Shown here piece by piece: positions 33,401 through 39,702 of a stretch of DNA of 64,000 nucleotides (position 1 is the first letter of the stretch; the number at the start of each line of letters is the position of its first letter). The DNA is taken from NCBI GenBank assembly GCA_002633005.1, contig NMRA01000117.1:835483-899482 (forward strand), read 5' to 3'. This DNA is from Phoronis australis (lineage: Eukaryota > Phoronida > Phoronidae). Position numbers and translations under genes: made by a program. The notes below the pieces were generated by a model that saw only the letters and a list, made by a program, of their open reading frames with translations, was not told the DNA's origin and ran no database searches.

Positions 33401-35419
33401 ATTCTTAAAATCAACAAAAATAGCACCAACATAACGCTTTCAGAGATCTCCATGGTGTTTTACATAGGGGCGCATTATCCGTTTGTTGTTTATCGACATT
33501 TTAGAATTTGGGATGGCCAATATGGCCCATTTCAAAAAATTGGCACATGCTCTAAACTTGAGCAAAACAATTCATTTCTATTGTGGCCTGACTGGACAAT
33601 TTTTGTCGTATGTTCAGATCTTTTTGGACACAAGTGGTCAACAAATACCACAATGCATTGCTTCTACTGGTGTTGTTGCTGCTTTAGCTGAAGCTAATGA
33701 TAACATATAAAAATTATTTCAAAAAGATCAGAGTGCCTGGTGCGACACAGCCAGGATAGTCTCCCAAACAGAACTAGACATTTCAAGGTACCATTAAAGG
33801 CATTCTCACAAACAGCTTTCTTTTCTATGAACACATCTCTTTTCTCACAAGTTGCATTTTTGTCATCTCACATCACAATTATTTTCTTACACATTATTGG
33901 TTAGCAAAGTACACAGAAGGAAACCTGGCACAACCTCATAGCCATAGGGCAGAGTTGGTGTACCAATTGCGGGGTAAGCAGGTTGATACCATGTGAATCA
34001 CTAAAAGAACTTTGCTGGAATTTATGCCTGACCTAGTTAAGTGACCTAGATAAATCATGAAGGTTTAGAAAGAAATTTTTAATCTATATTATATTTCCTC
34101 ACGCTTTTCCTGTTATTTTTTGCGGCCGCCTATAGGGGGTGTGATGGCCAACTGCCCCCCCCCCCTTAAATCTGCCAATGTGTATGACGTCATATCCCCT
34201 GGCCTGTGCAGAGGAAGTATTTGTCGGTGTCTCCGAAGTGTCCCTCTCTGCGCAAAAGATACTTAAAGTTATAGCAACATGACTTAGATGGTTTCATAAC
34301 AAGTGTGAGGCAAGTAAAGTAGCCAGTAAAAGGCAGTAGGGATCGTAGGCAGTGACCATCGCCTCTGTTGGCCCGAAGCAGAGGCGATGTAGAGGCTATA
34401 GGCGCTCTGTACGCCGGAAGCTTTTCGGCGAATTTTGCCGCGCACCGACTAAACCATCAAAGTCACGTTGTTATAAATACCTTTTGCGCATAGAGGAACA
34501 CCTTAGGAGGTTGTCGATGTGTTTAATTCCTTCCAACTCGAACAAATACTCCCGTTATGAAACTTTTTCTTCGAGCAGTCCCTATTTCAGTTCCCAAAAT
34601 CGTGAACTCACCATTTTTATACTGCGCACGCTCCAATTCATGACCTCAATCTTTAAATAGGCCAAAGGTGAGCCATTGCGGTCTTGTCAGTCAAATGTTC
34701 GTTTCCAAAATGTCACCACTTATACTTGTCTTTAATTGGCGTTACTTGAAACTGATAGTATTTCAATGAATCATTGTTTGTATTTGATAAAAATAAATGC
34801 TGTTGATATGACATTTAATAGTCTTTGTGCACATATTTGACATTTTAATGTTTAACAACACGGCAAATGCACCGTCGGCTGGTTCCCGGCAGCACGTACG
34901 CGAAGGGCGGGAACTTCAGCTTTCAAAGTTCGCCGGTAGGTCCGCAACTTCTGACCTTCGGCCTGTTAAAAAAATGAAAAAGTTGATTTCACGATTTTGG
35001 GAACTGAAATAGGGACTGCTCGAAGAAAAAGTTTCATAACGGGAGTATTTGTTCGAGTTGGAAGGAATTAAACACATCGACAACCTCCTAAGGTGTTCCT
35101 CTATGCGCAAAAGGTATTTATAACAACGTGACTTTGATGGTTTAGTCGGTGCGAGGCATAATTCGCCGAAAAGCTTCCGGCGTACAGAGAGCCTATAGCC
35201 TCTACATCGCCTCTGCTTCGGGCCAACAGAGGCGATGGTCATTGCCTATTACTGTCCTATAGGGATCGAAAACTCACTCTAGCTCGTTATCGCATAGAAC
35301 ATTCCAGGGCCATGGCCAATACGCCTCCGGCGATTGCCTATGTAAAGCTCAGAAGTTACAAAAGATATTAAAGTTAACATCAATATCTATCTCACCTTTG
35401 TTTTTTCGTTCAAGGCCAT
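9256..35419 (-). CDS. XRCC5: Ku80, X-ray repair cross-complementing 5
   Basis: DNA-binding subunit of the Ku70/Ku80 ring that loads on double-strand DNA ends, recruits DNA-PKcs and starts non-homologous end joining in the nucleus. I assembled 18 coding exons (listed separately). All intron phases agree and the total is 721 codons to the last shared residue, or 734 to the first stop; human Ku80 has 732 residues. In order: N-terminal vWA-like domain (residues ~8-215, VLDVGPSMS in place of human CMDVGFTMS); Ku beta-barrel core (~225-470, with KDSYECLQYTELPFREDVRQ); C-terminal arm; a basic PPAKRMKME patch matching the human nuclear localisation signal; the Ku C-terminal DNA-PKcs-binding-type helical domain (~585-680); and an acidic tail with SSVTKEEADAF ending DADDL. 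Start chosen at ATG 35419-35417 because it opens an 8-residue exon in phase with the vWA exon and has G at -3 and +4. Introns carry many repeats. Identity is very secure. Confidence 0.96.
9519..9650. repeat. ~67-bp tandem duplication
   Basis: Two direct copies sharing AGTCACTA(C/T)CGCT, GGTACAACTACTACAGAC, TATTAC(T/G)GTTATTATA and CTCCTAATA. It lies in the intron before the last XRCC5 coding exon and is non-coding. Confidence 0.85.
10727..10935. mobile_element. Small TIR element (MITE-like)
   Basis: Bounded by imperfect inverted ends: ATTATGTGAGCGCATAAAAA on the left and ATGCGCCCACATATATAT on the right (the reverse complement of the right end begins ATATATATGTGGGCGCAT). Length ~210 bp, no ORF. 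Related fragments with GTGGGCGCA/TGCGCCCAC ends occur near 1831 and 14660. Inferred non-autonomous DNA transposon in an XRCC5 intron. Confidence 0.5.
11102..11169 (-). CDS. XRCC5: XRCC5 coding exon 17
   Basis: 68 nt, phase 2 to 1. Encodes LRTLKESLSTNSRNDFWQMI, aligned with human [20 protein letters not shown]. Acceptor ATCACAG, donor GTAAGT. Found only by homology; it is shorter than any ORF cutoff. Confidence 0.88.
11374..12090. repeat. 37-bp minisatellite interrupted by assembly gap
   Basis: Direct copies of a ~37-bp unit, GGTTTAATTATGTAGCAGAG followed by GGGGGCAGACTCTGAAT. About eight units lie left of the run of N and three right of it. The array is in the XRCC5 intron between exons 16 and 17. 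True unit number is unknown because the gap lies inside the array. Confidence 0.93.
11660..11983. other. Assembly gap, 324 N
   Basis: A run of undetermined bases inside the 37-bp minisatellite; both edges are in repeat units, so the gap most likely hides more repeat, not an exon. All XRCC5 exons are accounted for outside it. Confidence 0.98.
12500..12708 (-). CDS. XRCC5: XRCC5 coding exon 16, Ku C-terminal domain
   Basis: 209 nt, phase 0 to 2. Encodes VGTVTPVEDFQTIISQKDAD and YHKAMQCIRVMRAECSK, matching human [20 protein letters not shown] and MKSIDCIRAFREEAIK. The donor is the least certain in the gene: AAG|GTTTTG at 12499 keeps phase with exon 17, whereas GTGAAG at 12522 is upstream and out of phase with it. 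Confidence 0.85.
13417..13842. repeat. 43-bp minisatellite, ~10 units
   Basis: About ten near-perfect copies of a 43-bp unit (TGGATAACTAAACACACCGA, then CTTGTCAATAAGGATCTCTA and TCT) in the XRCC5 intron between exons 15 and 16. Three consecutive units share AAACGCACC instead of AAACACACC, indicating block-wise expansion. Units are otherwise almost identical, so the array is young. Confidence 0.95.
14127..14217 (-). CDS. XRCC5: XRCC5 coding exon 15, NLS-containing
   Basis: 91 nt, phase 2 to 0. Encodes PPAKRMKMEVD, the counterpart of the human PTAKKLKTEQ nuclear localisation signal, then LSSLTRGTVTE, which enters the C-terminal domain. Acceptor TTTCAG, donor GTACAG. Confidence 0.9.
14815..15150 (-). 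repeat. Truncated second LTR copy
   Basis: Repeats the sequence of 16302 to ~16620 (shared GAGTTAATCCTTTATTAATC and CCGACCGTACGTTCACAAGC) but lacks both LTR termini. It abuts the gag stop directly, so pol and U3 were lost in one deletion or recombination. Confidence 0.8.
15145..16161 (-). CDS. Gypsy Gag polyprotein with altered zinc knuckle
   Basis: 338-residue capsid/nucleocapsid precursor of a Ty3/Gypsy element. The N-terminal ~35-120 region is a strongly charged Glu/Arg/Ala coiled coil. The middle (~120-290) is a retrotransposon Gag capsid domain, recognisable from the FLERFERYA start, the W...LSPLLTGKG helix and the YxFVARI segment. The C-terminus has one CCHC-like knuckle, CFFCHKIGYLARDC, where the zinc-binding His position is Tyr. 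The stop lies at the junction with the deleted 3' LTR copy, so the C-terminus may be shortened. ORF is open throughout. Start taken at the ATG following the leader. Confidence 0.88.
   Translation of the reverse strand: MELASHYGELMALGQEMGLQGDDLRQFVEKQQAEARAEAEAAAEAEERRQAREAGERRHTREAEAEERRQAREAEQQMERERMEHERPLAALKAEQVAAEGSYVRSIGGVKPKLPKFDEKQGDMDNFLERFERYAESQGWTQSEWAISLSPLLTGKGLQVYTSLPMADALDYATPKRALLKCYELTEEGFRRQFREARAERGETAYQFVARIQRYLDRWIDMSDRGKDFAELRDLLVREQYVNTCTKDLALFLRERTPKTVPEMVGLAERYIEAHGVDITSTQWKMSQERPVKTDNQRVDQKKTDHAEELRCFFCHKIGYLARDCRKRTQGMQHQKSD
16218..16966 (-). repeat. Gypsy 5' LTR
   Basis: Begins and ends with the inverted pair TGTCA/TGACA, typical of LTR termini. The internal part from 16302 to ~16610 is repeated at 14815 to ~15150. 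The bases just downstream on the - strand, ATTGGTGAGCACGCC, occupy the primer-binding-site position, but I cannot assign the tRNA. Confidence 0.78.
17063..17247 (-). CDS. XRCC5: XRCC5 coding exon 14
   Basis: 185 nt, phase 0 to 2. Encodes CRALNPDDLLPDVSDVIQNS and AKLKDLFQLEFVKP, the C-terminal arm that embraces Ku70. Flanked by TTACAG and GTAAGT. Confidence 0.92.
17301..17553. mobile_element. MITE family A, copy 1
   Basis: Inverted ends: GGGTCTGTTCCAAGAAACTG on the left and TTGTTGGAATGGGCCC on the right. ~250 bp, AT-rich, with repeated TTAAGACAAA/TTTGTCTTA motifs and no ORF. It fills most of XRCC5 intron 13. The same element occurs at 25142-25383. Confidence 0.75.
17689..17758 (-). CDS. XRCC5: XRCC5 coding exon 13
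   Basis: 70 nt, phase 2 to 0. Encodes KEYLKPTEVFNPWLQRLYQ, collinear with human LFPTTKIPNPRFQRLFQ. Flanked by TTGCAG and GTAAGC. Confidence 0.92.
18644..18813 (-). CDS. XRCC5: XRCC5 coding exon 12
   Basis: 170 nt, phase 0 to 2. Encodes CLQYTELPFREDVRQFVF and, further on, PTADQLSAMDDLISQMDLT, as in human CLVYVQLPFMEDLRQYMF and PTEAQLNAVDALIDSMSLA. Donor GTGAGT. Confidence 0.94.
19745..19882 (-). CDS. XRCC5: XRCC5 coding exon 11
   Basis: 138 nt, phase 0 to 0. Encodes QQALSAIIHALYETNMVAVV and the segment ending PHIKDSYE, among the best conserved parts of the Ku core. Of two nearby AGs, the upstream one keeps the phase. Confidence 0.93.
20859..20921 (-). CDS. XRCC5: XRCC5 coding exon 10
   Basis: 63 nt, phase 0 to 0. 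Encodes VRRQQYLGDSVLRFVGEKDDE, aligned with human [21 protein letters not shown]. Flanked by TTTCAG and GTAACT. Confidence 0.92.
21732..22372. repeat. Direct duplication across single N (22052)
   Basis: 21732-22051 and 22053-22372 are almost identical 320-bp copies (for example ATGCAATG versus ATGTAATG as one difference) separated only by N. The arrangement is what two overlapping but unmerged contig ends give. It lies in XRCC5 intron 9 and does not touch an exon. Confidence 0.85.
22976..23085 (-). CDS. XRCC5: XRCC5 coding exon 9
   Basis: 110 nt, phase 1 to 0. Encodes LRYGNTLVPFSADDE and KCLKVLGFTKNEN, matching human FRYGSDIVPFSKVDE and KCFSVLGFCKSS in the beta-barrel. Acceptor ACACAG, donor GTATGT. 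Confidence 0.93.
23195..24150 (+). other. Pyrimidine/GC-rich insertion, unclassified
   Basis: A block of markedly different composition (C/T-rich, higher GC) inside AT-rich XRCC5 intron 8. It has three or four degenerate ~85-bp units around GCACTGTGTGCTC, CCCACCCCCTTTGTGCCCTC and GGCGCTT(T/C)G, a T-rich stretch, a short open frame starting at 23863 (MTRGETTPAPVPALEIV) and an AATAAATGA signal near 24116. It resembles an LTR or SINE-like retroposed unit, but I cannot name the family or fix its ends. A single N at 23572 lies inside. Confidence 0.4.
25142..25383. mobile_element. MITE family A, copy 2
   Basis: Same element as 17301-17553, with ends GGGACCCGTTCCAAGAAACT and TTCTTGGAACGGGGCCC. Shares AACTTTGAAACTTCC and GGTCAAAATTAAGACAAAAC-type internal motifs with copy 1. 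It lies in XRCC5 intron 8. Confidence 0.75.
25573..25705 (-). CDS. XRCC5: XRCC5 coding exon 8
   Basis: 133 nt, phase 0 to 1. Encodes VKEQKAASFKNVCAR, a serine/asparagine-rich segment, then ETEIEATDIAKG, matching human ETEVLKEDIIQG. Donor GTAGGT. Confidence 0.92.
26808..26922 (-). CDS. XRCC5: XRCC5 coding exon 7
   Basis: 115 nt, phase 2 to 0. Encodes the entry to the Ku beta-barrel, including VKPTAWKVTLDISCNLQIPV, aligned with human HSIHWPCRLTIGSNLSIRI. Acceptor ATTACAG, donor GTGAGT. Confidence 0.92.
27325..27495 (-). CDS. XRCC5: XRCC5 coding exon 6
   Basis: 171 nt, phase 2 to 2. Begins with an Asp-rich linker (GPHLDELDDDDGDDQPG), which replaces the divergent linker of vertebrate Ku80, then NAGEQLLRHMMEKKVNIVCY, the end of the vWA-like domain. 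The donor GTATTT is non-optimal but restores YSFSEAI across the junction, as in human YSFSESL. Confidence 0.9.
28119..28244 (-). CDS. XRCC5: XRCC5 coding exon 5 (copy retained in model)
   Basis: 126 nt, phase 2 to 2. Encodes GKKGFTSKRVILCSDLGG followed by LSGIIAGMKKTDLELNV, collinear with human KRHIEIFTDLSS and LDIIIHSLKKCDISLQ. The donor GTAATG joins in phase to exon 6. A second near-identical copy at 28706-28830 is interpreted as an assembly duplicate; I kept this copy because its 3' splice context is complete. Confidence 0.88.
28449..28704. repeat. 64-bp VNTR, 4 units
   Basis: Exactly 4 x 64 bp of a unit containing GCAGTTGTGTGTAGTGGACA and TTAATATTCATATGTATATA, ending at the N at 28705. 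In the other duplicate copy (near 29033-29125) the same place holds one unit and a partial. The copy-number difference probably prevented the assembler from merging the two haplotypes. Confidence 0.92.
28706..28830 (-). other. Duplicate copy of XRCC5 exon 5 beside a one-base gap
   Basis: Near-identical to 28119-28244, starting immediately after the single N at 28705 and so lacking the donor. Coding differences seen are synonymous (GGG AAG versus GGA AAG at its start). The flanking intron DNA is also duplicated. Keeping both would repeat ~42 residues of the vWA domain, so I treat this as the other haplotype, not a real exon. Confidence 0.8.
29293..29341 (-). CDS. XRCC5: XRCC5 coding exon 4
   Basis: 49 nt, phase 1 to 2, flanked by GAGCAACAG and GTATGT. 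Encodes FVDAIVVAMDHLHKATE, the counterpart of human FLDALIVSMDVIQHETI. It would be missed by ORF length alone. Confidence 0.9.
29873..30062 (-). CDS. XRCC5: XRCC5 coding exon 3
   Basis: 190 nt, phase 0 to 1. Encodes LFAKSSDEVALILFGTPGT, matching human VFAENKDEIALVLFGTDGT, then a helix ending at VSGD. The donor GTATCC was chosen over readthrough because the next exon then restores GDFVDAIVVAMD in frame. Confidence 0.9.
30289..30448. repeat. 20-bp GC-rich minisatellite, 8 units
   Basis: Eight copies of ACAACAGGGGCCCGGGTCCT (first unit CCCAGG). Units contain the palindromes GGGCCC and CCCGGG. The adjacent GGGCCCGTTTCATAAAAGC to the left is a common end of short invertebrate MITEs, so the array may have grown from a MITE end. 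It lies in XRCC5 intron 2. Confidence 0.93.
30682..31688. mobile_element. hAT-like non-autonomous DNA transposon
   Basis: The right end reads CTAGATCCGCCACTG and the left end CATAGGCGGATTTAGG, an imperfect inverted pair of the CAGTGGCGGATCTAGG type familiar from hAT elements, each followed inward by long G or C runs and GGGCCC. ~1 kb, no transposase. No clear 8-bp target duplication is visible. Contains a tRNA-like module. Lies in XRCC5 intron 2. Confidence 0.6.
31376..31440 (+). repeat. tRNA-like Pol III promoter module
   Basis: Box A-like GGTGTAGTGGTAACG and box B-like GAGTTCGATTC, spaced as in tRNA genes, with a GC-rich ACGCGCGCGCTATGCGCC middle. No perfect acceptor stem or downstream CCA, so I infer a SINE head or tRNA pseudogene nested in the hAT-like element. 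Confidence 0.5.
32818..32931 (-). CDS. XRCC5: XRCC5 coding exon 2
   Basis: 114 nt, phase 0 to 0. Acceptor TTCCTTCAG, donor GTAAGT. Encodes the first strand of the vWA-like domain, IAIVLDVGPSMS, followed by an alanine/threonine-rich helix ending VTMILQRK, collinear with human Ku80 VITMFVQRQ. Confidence 0.93.
33060..33125. repeat. AAT-type microsatellite
   Basis: Imperfect (AATAAT/AGTAAT)n run in XRCC5 intron 1. Confidence 0.7.
34110..34190. mobile_element. hAT-like end remnant
   Basis: A short segment with CGGCCGCCTATAGGGGGTG, a run of C, and TTAAATCTGCCAATGTG, resembling a collapsed pair of the G-rich TIRs seen at 30682-31688. Probably a tiny internally deleted derivative. Confidence 0.35.
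34346..35250. mobile_element. Fold-back element with ~260-bp inverted arms
   Basis: Left arm 34346-34605 and right arm 34989-35250 are near-perfect reverse complements separated by ~380 bp of non-matching spacer. Each arm starts with its own hairpin: CATCGCCTCTG, 11-nt loop, CAGAGGCGATG at 34357-34389 and its mirror in the right arm. The same short open frame therefore appears on opposite strands; I regard it as incidental. No transposase, so a fold-back/MITE-type element inside XRCC5 intron 1. Confidence 0.85.
35396..35419 (-). CDS. XRCC5: XRCC5 coding exon 1
   Basis: Encodes MALNEKTK, then the donor GTGAG. It ends in phase 0. It is short, like the vertebrate first coding exon. The upstream - strand DNA has a TTATAAAT-like element and a CTTCCTGG ETS-like site within 100 bp, which are weak promoter hints only. 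Confidence 0.8.
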
Positions 35420-38039
35420 GTCTTTCCATCCAAGTTTCTATTCACATGTCCAGACAAATTTAAGACCAGGAAGTATTTTGCGACATCTGGCGGGCAATTT
35501 ATAAACAACTCGAGCCGATAACAAGATACCAAGAACTGATCTCTGTGACCTCCTGAAATGTTGGTTGGTGGCCCATTGCGTCAGTTCCTGTGGCACAATC
35601 CAGGAATCAGTATACATAAAAATTACCACATTTTAGAAAGAATGGTTTCAGAAGGAAATCTTATGTTTGTGATTACACTGATGGTCGCAAGCGGTTATAT
35701 AGAGAGAAGAAACGTGGAATTCGAAGTGCCCGGCATAGTTGAGTCTTGGAACTTTTTCTAGGAATCAACCTGAGTATTATATTCACTCTAGGTTTCCCCT
35801 GAAAATGAAGGCACGGGAGATCTAAACTTGGCCAATTGATGACTCAATCTCAAATTCAGCGCATTTCAACTTAAACCCGATTATTAACTTGGCTACAAGC
35901 TGGCTGAGAAATTCTGTTGCCACACGGCATCTTTCCCAACATTCACTTGAAATTGAAAGGTAACCTATGATGGAACCGAGGCAGAAGCGGCTAAATTTTA
36001 GAATGGATGACCTGCAGCCACATGATTTTCCCGGACGTTTTTTTTTTCACTCGTAAACACTCTGAATGCTCTTTGCAGAAAGGGAAATACTTTTATGGTT
36101 ATGGCATGACGCGAAAACCACGAAAACGTAAAACCTCTTGGGATATTGCCATACGTTAAAAACAGAGCGCGTGGTCATACTAGCTTTACTTGCGAAATTC
36201 TTACGTCTACGGGGTGCAACCCAGTTTTGTATAGCAGTAAATGGACACAAGTTTATTTTTCTGTTTTTTTGTTATTTCACGCAAAGAGTACAATGGCCAA
36301 GAGCCAAAATTGGATGACTTCATCTTTTGATAAAAGCATTAAATTTGGTATACAGGTACTAAGCATATGCAAAATAAAAAGAAACTAGGTACCCAATTCC
36401 GTCTCTACGTCTGCAAAGGCTATGGATTCAAAGATGGCCACCGACACTTTTCTCAGGAATTTACTTATCTGGGCTTGACTAAAACTTGCACATCTTTTTC
36501 AATTTTACAAAAAAGTGATTGCCCATAATCAAGACTCGGTTTATTTAGAAAAAAATGGTGACAGTATATTGGCATTTGCAACATTAAAACGAAATAAAAG
36601 TCATAGAAATAAAAATTTGAAGAGGTTCTGGCTAGATGGGATGGCAGACAATTGTTTGGTGTTCCACGTGCACTTTACTTCTACTATTTCGAAGGATCAA
36701 TTAATTATCAACGTAAATGATTATTGAGAGTTAGGGAGATTTTTTATGACTGTCATAAAACAGAAAACAATGTTGCACCACAATACACTCCAATGTTGAA
36801 CGTGGTTACAAATCTCGTGACAATTTTTTGTGCAATTGGCAAAGAAAAGCTTCGATGGTCTGTGTACATAGTTGCATTTGAAAATTGCGACAATTTGTGG
36901 TTTATACGGTAATTTTGTTGCACAATTAAGGCAAATGTAGACGATGCATTCCTAGAATATAGTAACTATTCAGTTAACTAAATATATCGGAAATGATTAA
37001 TTAGAGGATTTGTAAAATAATGAATGTCGTCAGTTCTGAAGTACAAAGACTGAACAGTTTTGAGTCTTTCACATCACAAGCCCTACAAATGAGCACAGAA
37101 ACTTTATTCTCTCTTGTATATTTGACTATTTCACTTCTTGTGGAAAGCAAGGTAGGCTAATTAAAAAGGGGTGAAAACACAAAATCGGTACTTTTCATCC
37201 CAAAACCACCACTTCTCAGCTGATGCCGCTACATAAGCCAATATTAGATTCTTAAAACAAATTTCATTCAGATTCCAAAAAAATGTGTCCCTAAAGTACT
37301 GTCAACCAACTATTTTTTGCAATTCTGGCTTCTTTGACGGCTACCTGAAATCGCAGCCGATTTTTCACTCGCTACCCAGAGATGCAACAGATGCCGCCAC
37401 AGCAGCTACAGCCGAGCAAGCGGTCTTCTCTAATTCTTAGCATATTCATAAATACAAAGAAACCACATTCACTCAACCTACATGCAATACCTACCTAAAA
37501 ACTGTCCCAAGCCTGGCCTGTTCCTAGATTTTAATATTTTGGCACTGCAAATTGGCTGCGGCCGCACCCTAACTGTTCAGTGCCATCTCATTCACTTTTC
37601 GTGAGACACACCCCTGATACGATTCTGTTTCCGTAACCAACTTAAGTCAGAGGTAATGCGCACACCCGCCATTTTTGAATATCGCAATTTTAGGATTTGA
37701 CAACCCAATAAACTTTGAAGCGTCTTATTAAATGCGATGCTGGTGTTTTTATGTTCTTGTTGGTGACAGAAAGGGAATCCCATCATTATGAGAAATATTG
37801 TGTGAGTGACTTTATGTGAGTAATAGGTCCAACTTTATTGAGGGCGAAATAAAATTTCACCGGGAATTTATCAATTCCACTCATTCCATTTTCAACGCGG
37901 TTTGGCAGCAAGGCCAGTAATAAACTAGAAAGATTATTGTCACGGCGTGACAATAACGGACTCTGCGCGTGCGTATTGCTGGAATTATTATGGGAAATTA
38001 CTGACAGCAACCCGTTTACCAATATGAAAAGGAATTCTT

Positions 38040-38960
38040 TAAAATTGTAGGACAAATTACATATTAACTTTTTGATGACCTTTCCACTAATTGACCTCTT
38101 CCGGTGCATTATGAGCCCCGATGAGGGAGTAATTGTTAAGTCGATTAAAAGTGTGGTTAATGCTAATAATCGCAGATGTTTTATTTTAAGCACTTCAGAA
38201 TACAAGATGAATGAAGTGGTCAAACTTTCAGAAGAAAAATGCACCTAATGACCCCATGGGTGCACCAAATGACCTGAAAATTTAGAATTCATACTCAATC
38301 GCAATTAGTAAACAGATACGTAATTCTGAAGTCTCTAGCTCAAAATTTTAGTTTGCACTCAATGACCTTTGACCTATTTTTTTCTGATTGGTTAGGCCTA
38401 TTGCAAAGTAAAGTAGGGTATTCAATTGGCATGTTGACTTACAGCAGTGTGCTGAAATTGAAAAAAATTCCTTGAAAAAGTTAAGACATATAACATTTTG
38501 AACGTTACATGACTTTTGCACTAATTGACCTTATCCGGTGCATTTTAAGCATCTTTAGGAAAATTATTGCCCATGGAAAATGTGTTTAACGCTGAGAATC
38601 ACAGTTGTCTAACGGTTGAAACATCAGAATACTTGCTGATTGAAAAGGTCAAATTTTCAGAAGAAAAATGCACCTAATGACCCCATGTTTGCACTAAATG
38701 ACCTGAAACTTTGGATTCCGATTTGATTTACTTGTGGCAATCAGACCTGCAATTTGAAGTGTCTAGCTCAACATTTTAGTTTGCACCTAATGACCTTTGA
38801 CCTATTTCACCTGATTGGATGACCCGATCACTTAGAAAAGTAATTTTTTAAATTGTCATGTTGACTTATACATGTGCACCGAATTTGAAAAAGATAGCTT
38901 TAAAACTGAAGGAGGAGTAGCATTTTGAAAATTATATGACCTTTGCACCAAACGACCTCT
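38040..38960. repeat. ~430-bp tandem repeat with DR1 motifs
   Basis: Two diverged direct copies (about 38060-38480 and 38510-38910) and the beginning of a third share GACCTCTTCCGGTGCA-type starts, TCAGAAGAAAAATGCACCTA, ATGACCCCATG and the sequence TGACCTTTGACCT. The last is at 38363-38375 and 38791-38803 and is a perfect DR1 (AGGTCA-A-AGGTCA on the other strand). Confidence 0.8.
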
Positions 38961-39080
38961 TCCGGTGCAATATGGAATATGATTATACAACCAATCAAAA
39001 TTTATACTGTCAAAACTCATGTGCTGAATTAAAGACCGTACCTGCACCCAATTTGAAGTTATTAAGCCTCAAAGTTGGTC

Positions 39081-39130
39081 GGAAGAAGAATAAGAAGAAG
39101 AATAAGAAGAATAAGAAGAATAAAAATAAA
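39081..39130. repeat. AAGAAT-type microsatellite
   Basis: (GAAGAATAA)n-like purine run. Non-coding. Confidence 0.8.
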
Positions 39131-39532
39131 ATTGAAGATAACCCAGGAACAACAGTACTCTGCGCTTACACGCGCAGAGTAACTAATCTCATGTTGACTG
39201 TCGCTACGGTGCATATCAGACACAGGTTTAATGTTTGGCATACTTATACAATAATCTGAAATTACCAGGAAACAACGATAAGTTTTCGCGTACGCACGAC
39301 ATTTAAGCGTTGCTTCTGCGCCACCCAGCTTCTTCTAATATGACTTACAGGATACTTTTAGTTTTAATTTCTTACACAGTAAGTAACATATGACATTCTC
39401 AGACTGTATTTTAGTGAACAATTTTATAAAAATGACTTTAATTAATGAGGAAAAATGGCGGTGTAGAGTAACGAATGTTGGATATACAATCGTGTGTAGA
39501 AATGCATATATTTGTAATTATTATTTATCAAG

Positions 39533-39702
39533 TTATGGGGCGAAACATCGACAAGCGGGGAGTTCCGTGTCAAGTTTGTCGACTACATCAACCCTGATGA
39601 TCACGAAGCAAATGGAACGTGCTGTGACAGTGGCAGTACAATCTGGTGCAACTGGACACCCTGTGACTACCAATTTAGGATGTGTCTGGATGAACCTGGG
39701 AT
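39533..39702 (+). CDS. DSL ligand MNNL exon
   Basis: Encodes GEFRVKFVDYINPDDHEANG followed by TCC, and CDYQFRMCLDEPG, which match the start of MNNL domains (human JAG1 GQFELEILSMQN... NGNCC ... CDTYFKVCL). Donor GTAAGT, phase 2. The acceptor is taken as TTTATCAAG; an upstream in-frame stop excludes a longer exon. The exact 5' boundary is uncertain by up to ~25 nt. Confidence 0.82.

Larger units (their letters stand above)
35420..39532. other. Divergent intergenic region XRCC5 - DSL gene
   Basis: Lies upstream of both genes, which diverge from here, so it should contain the XRCC5 promoter (near 35420-35550) and the 5' end and signal-peptide exon of the DSL gene. I could not identify that exon. 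Contents: AT-rich unique DNA, a tandem ~430 bp repeat (38040-38960), and an AAG/AAT microsatellite. Short ORFs at 36515, 36724 and 37786-38244 lack any supporting feature. Confidence 0.5.

Noticed and set aside
34352-35242. The same ~100-codon frame on both strands
   Set aside because: Created by the inverted arms of the fold-back element; no domain, no splice support.
37786-38244. 152-codon - strand frame
   Set aside because: Overlaps the ~430-bp non-coding tandem repeat and is not conserved in the second copy.
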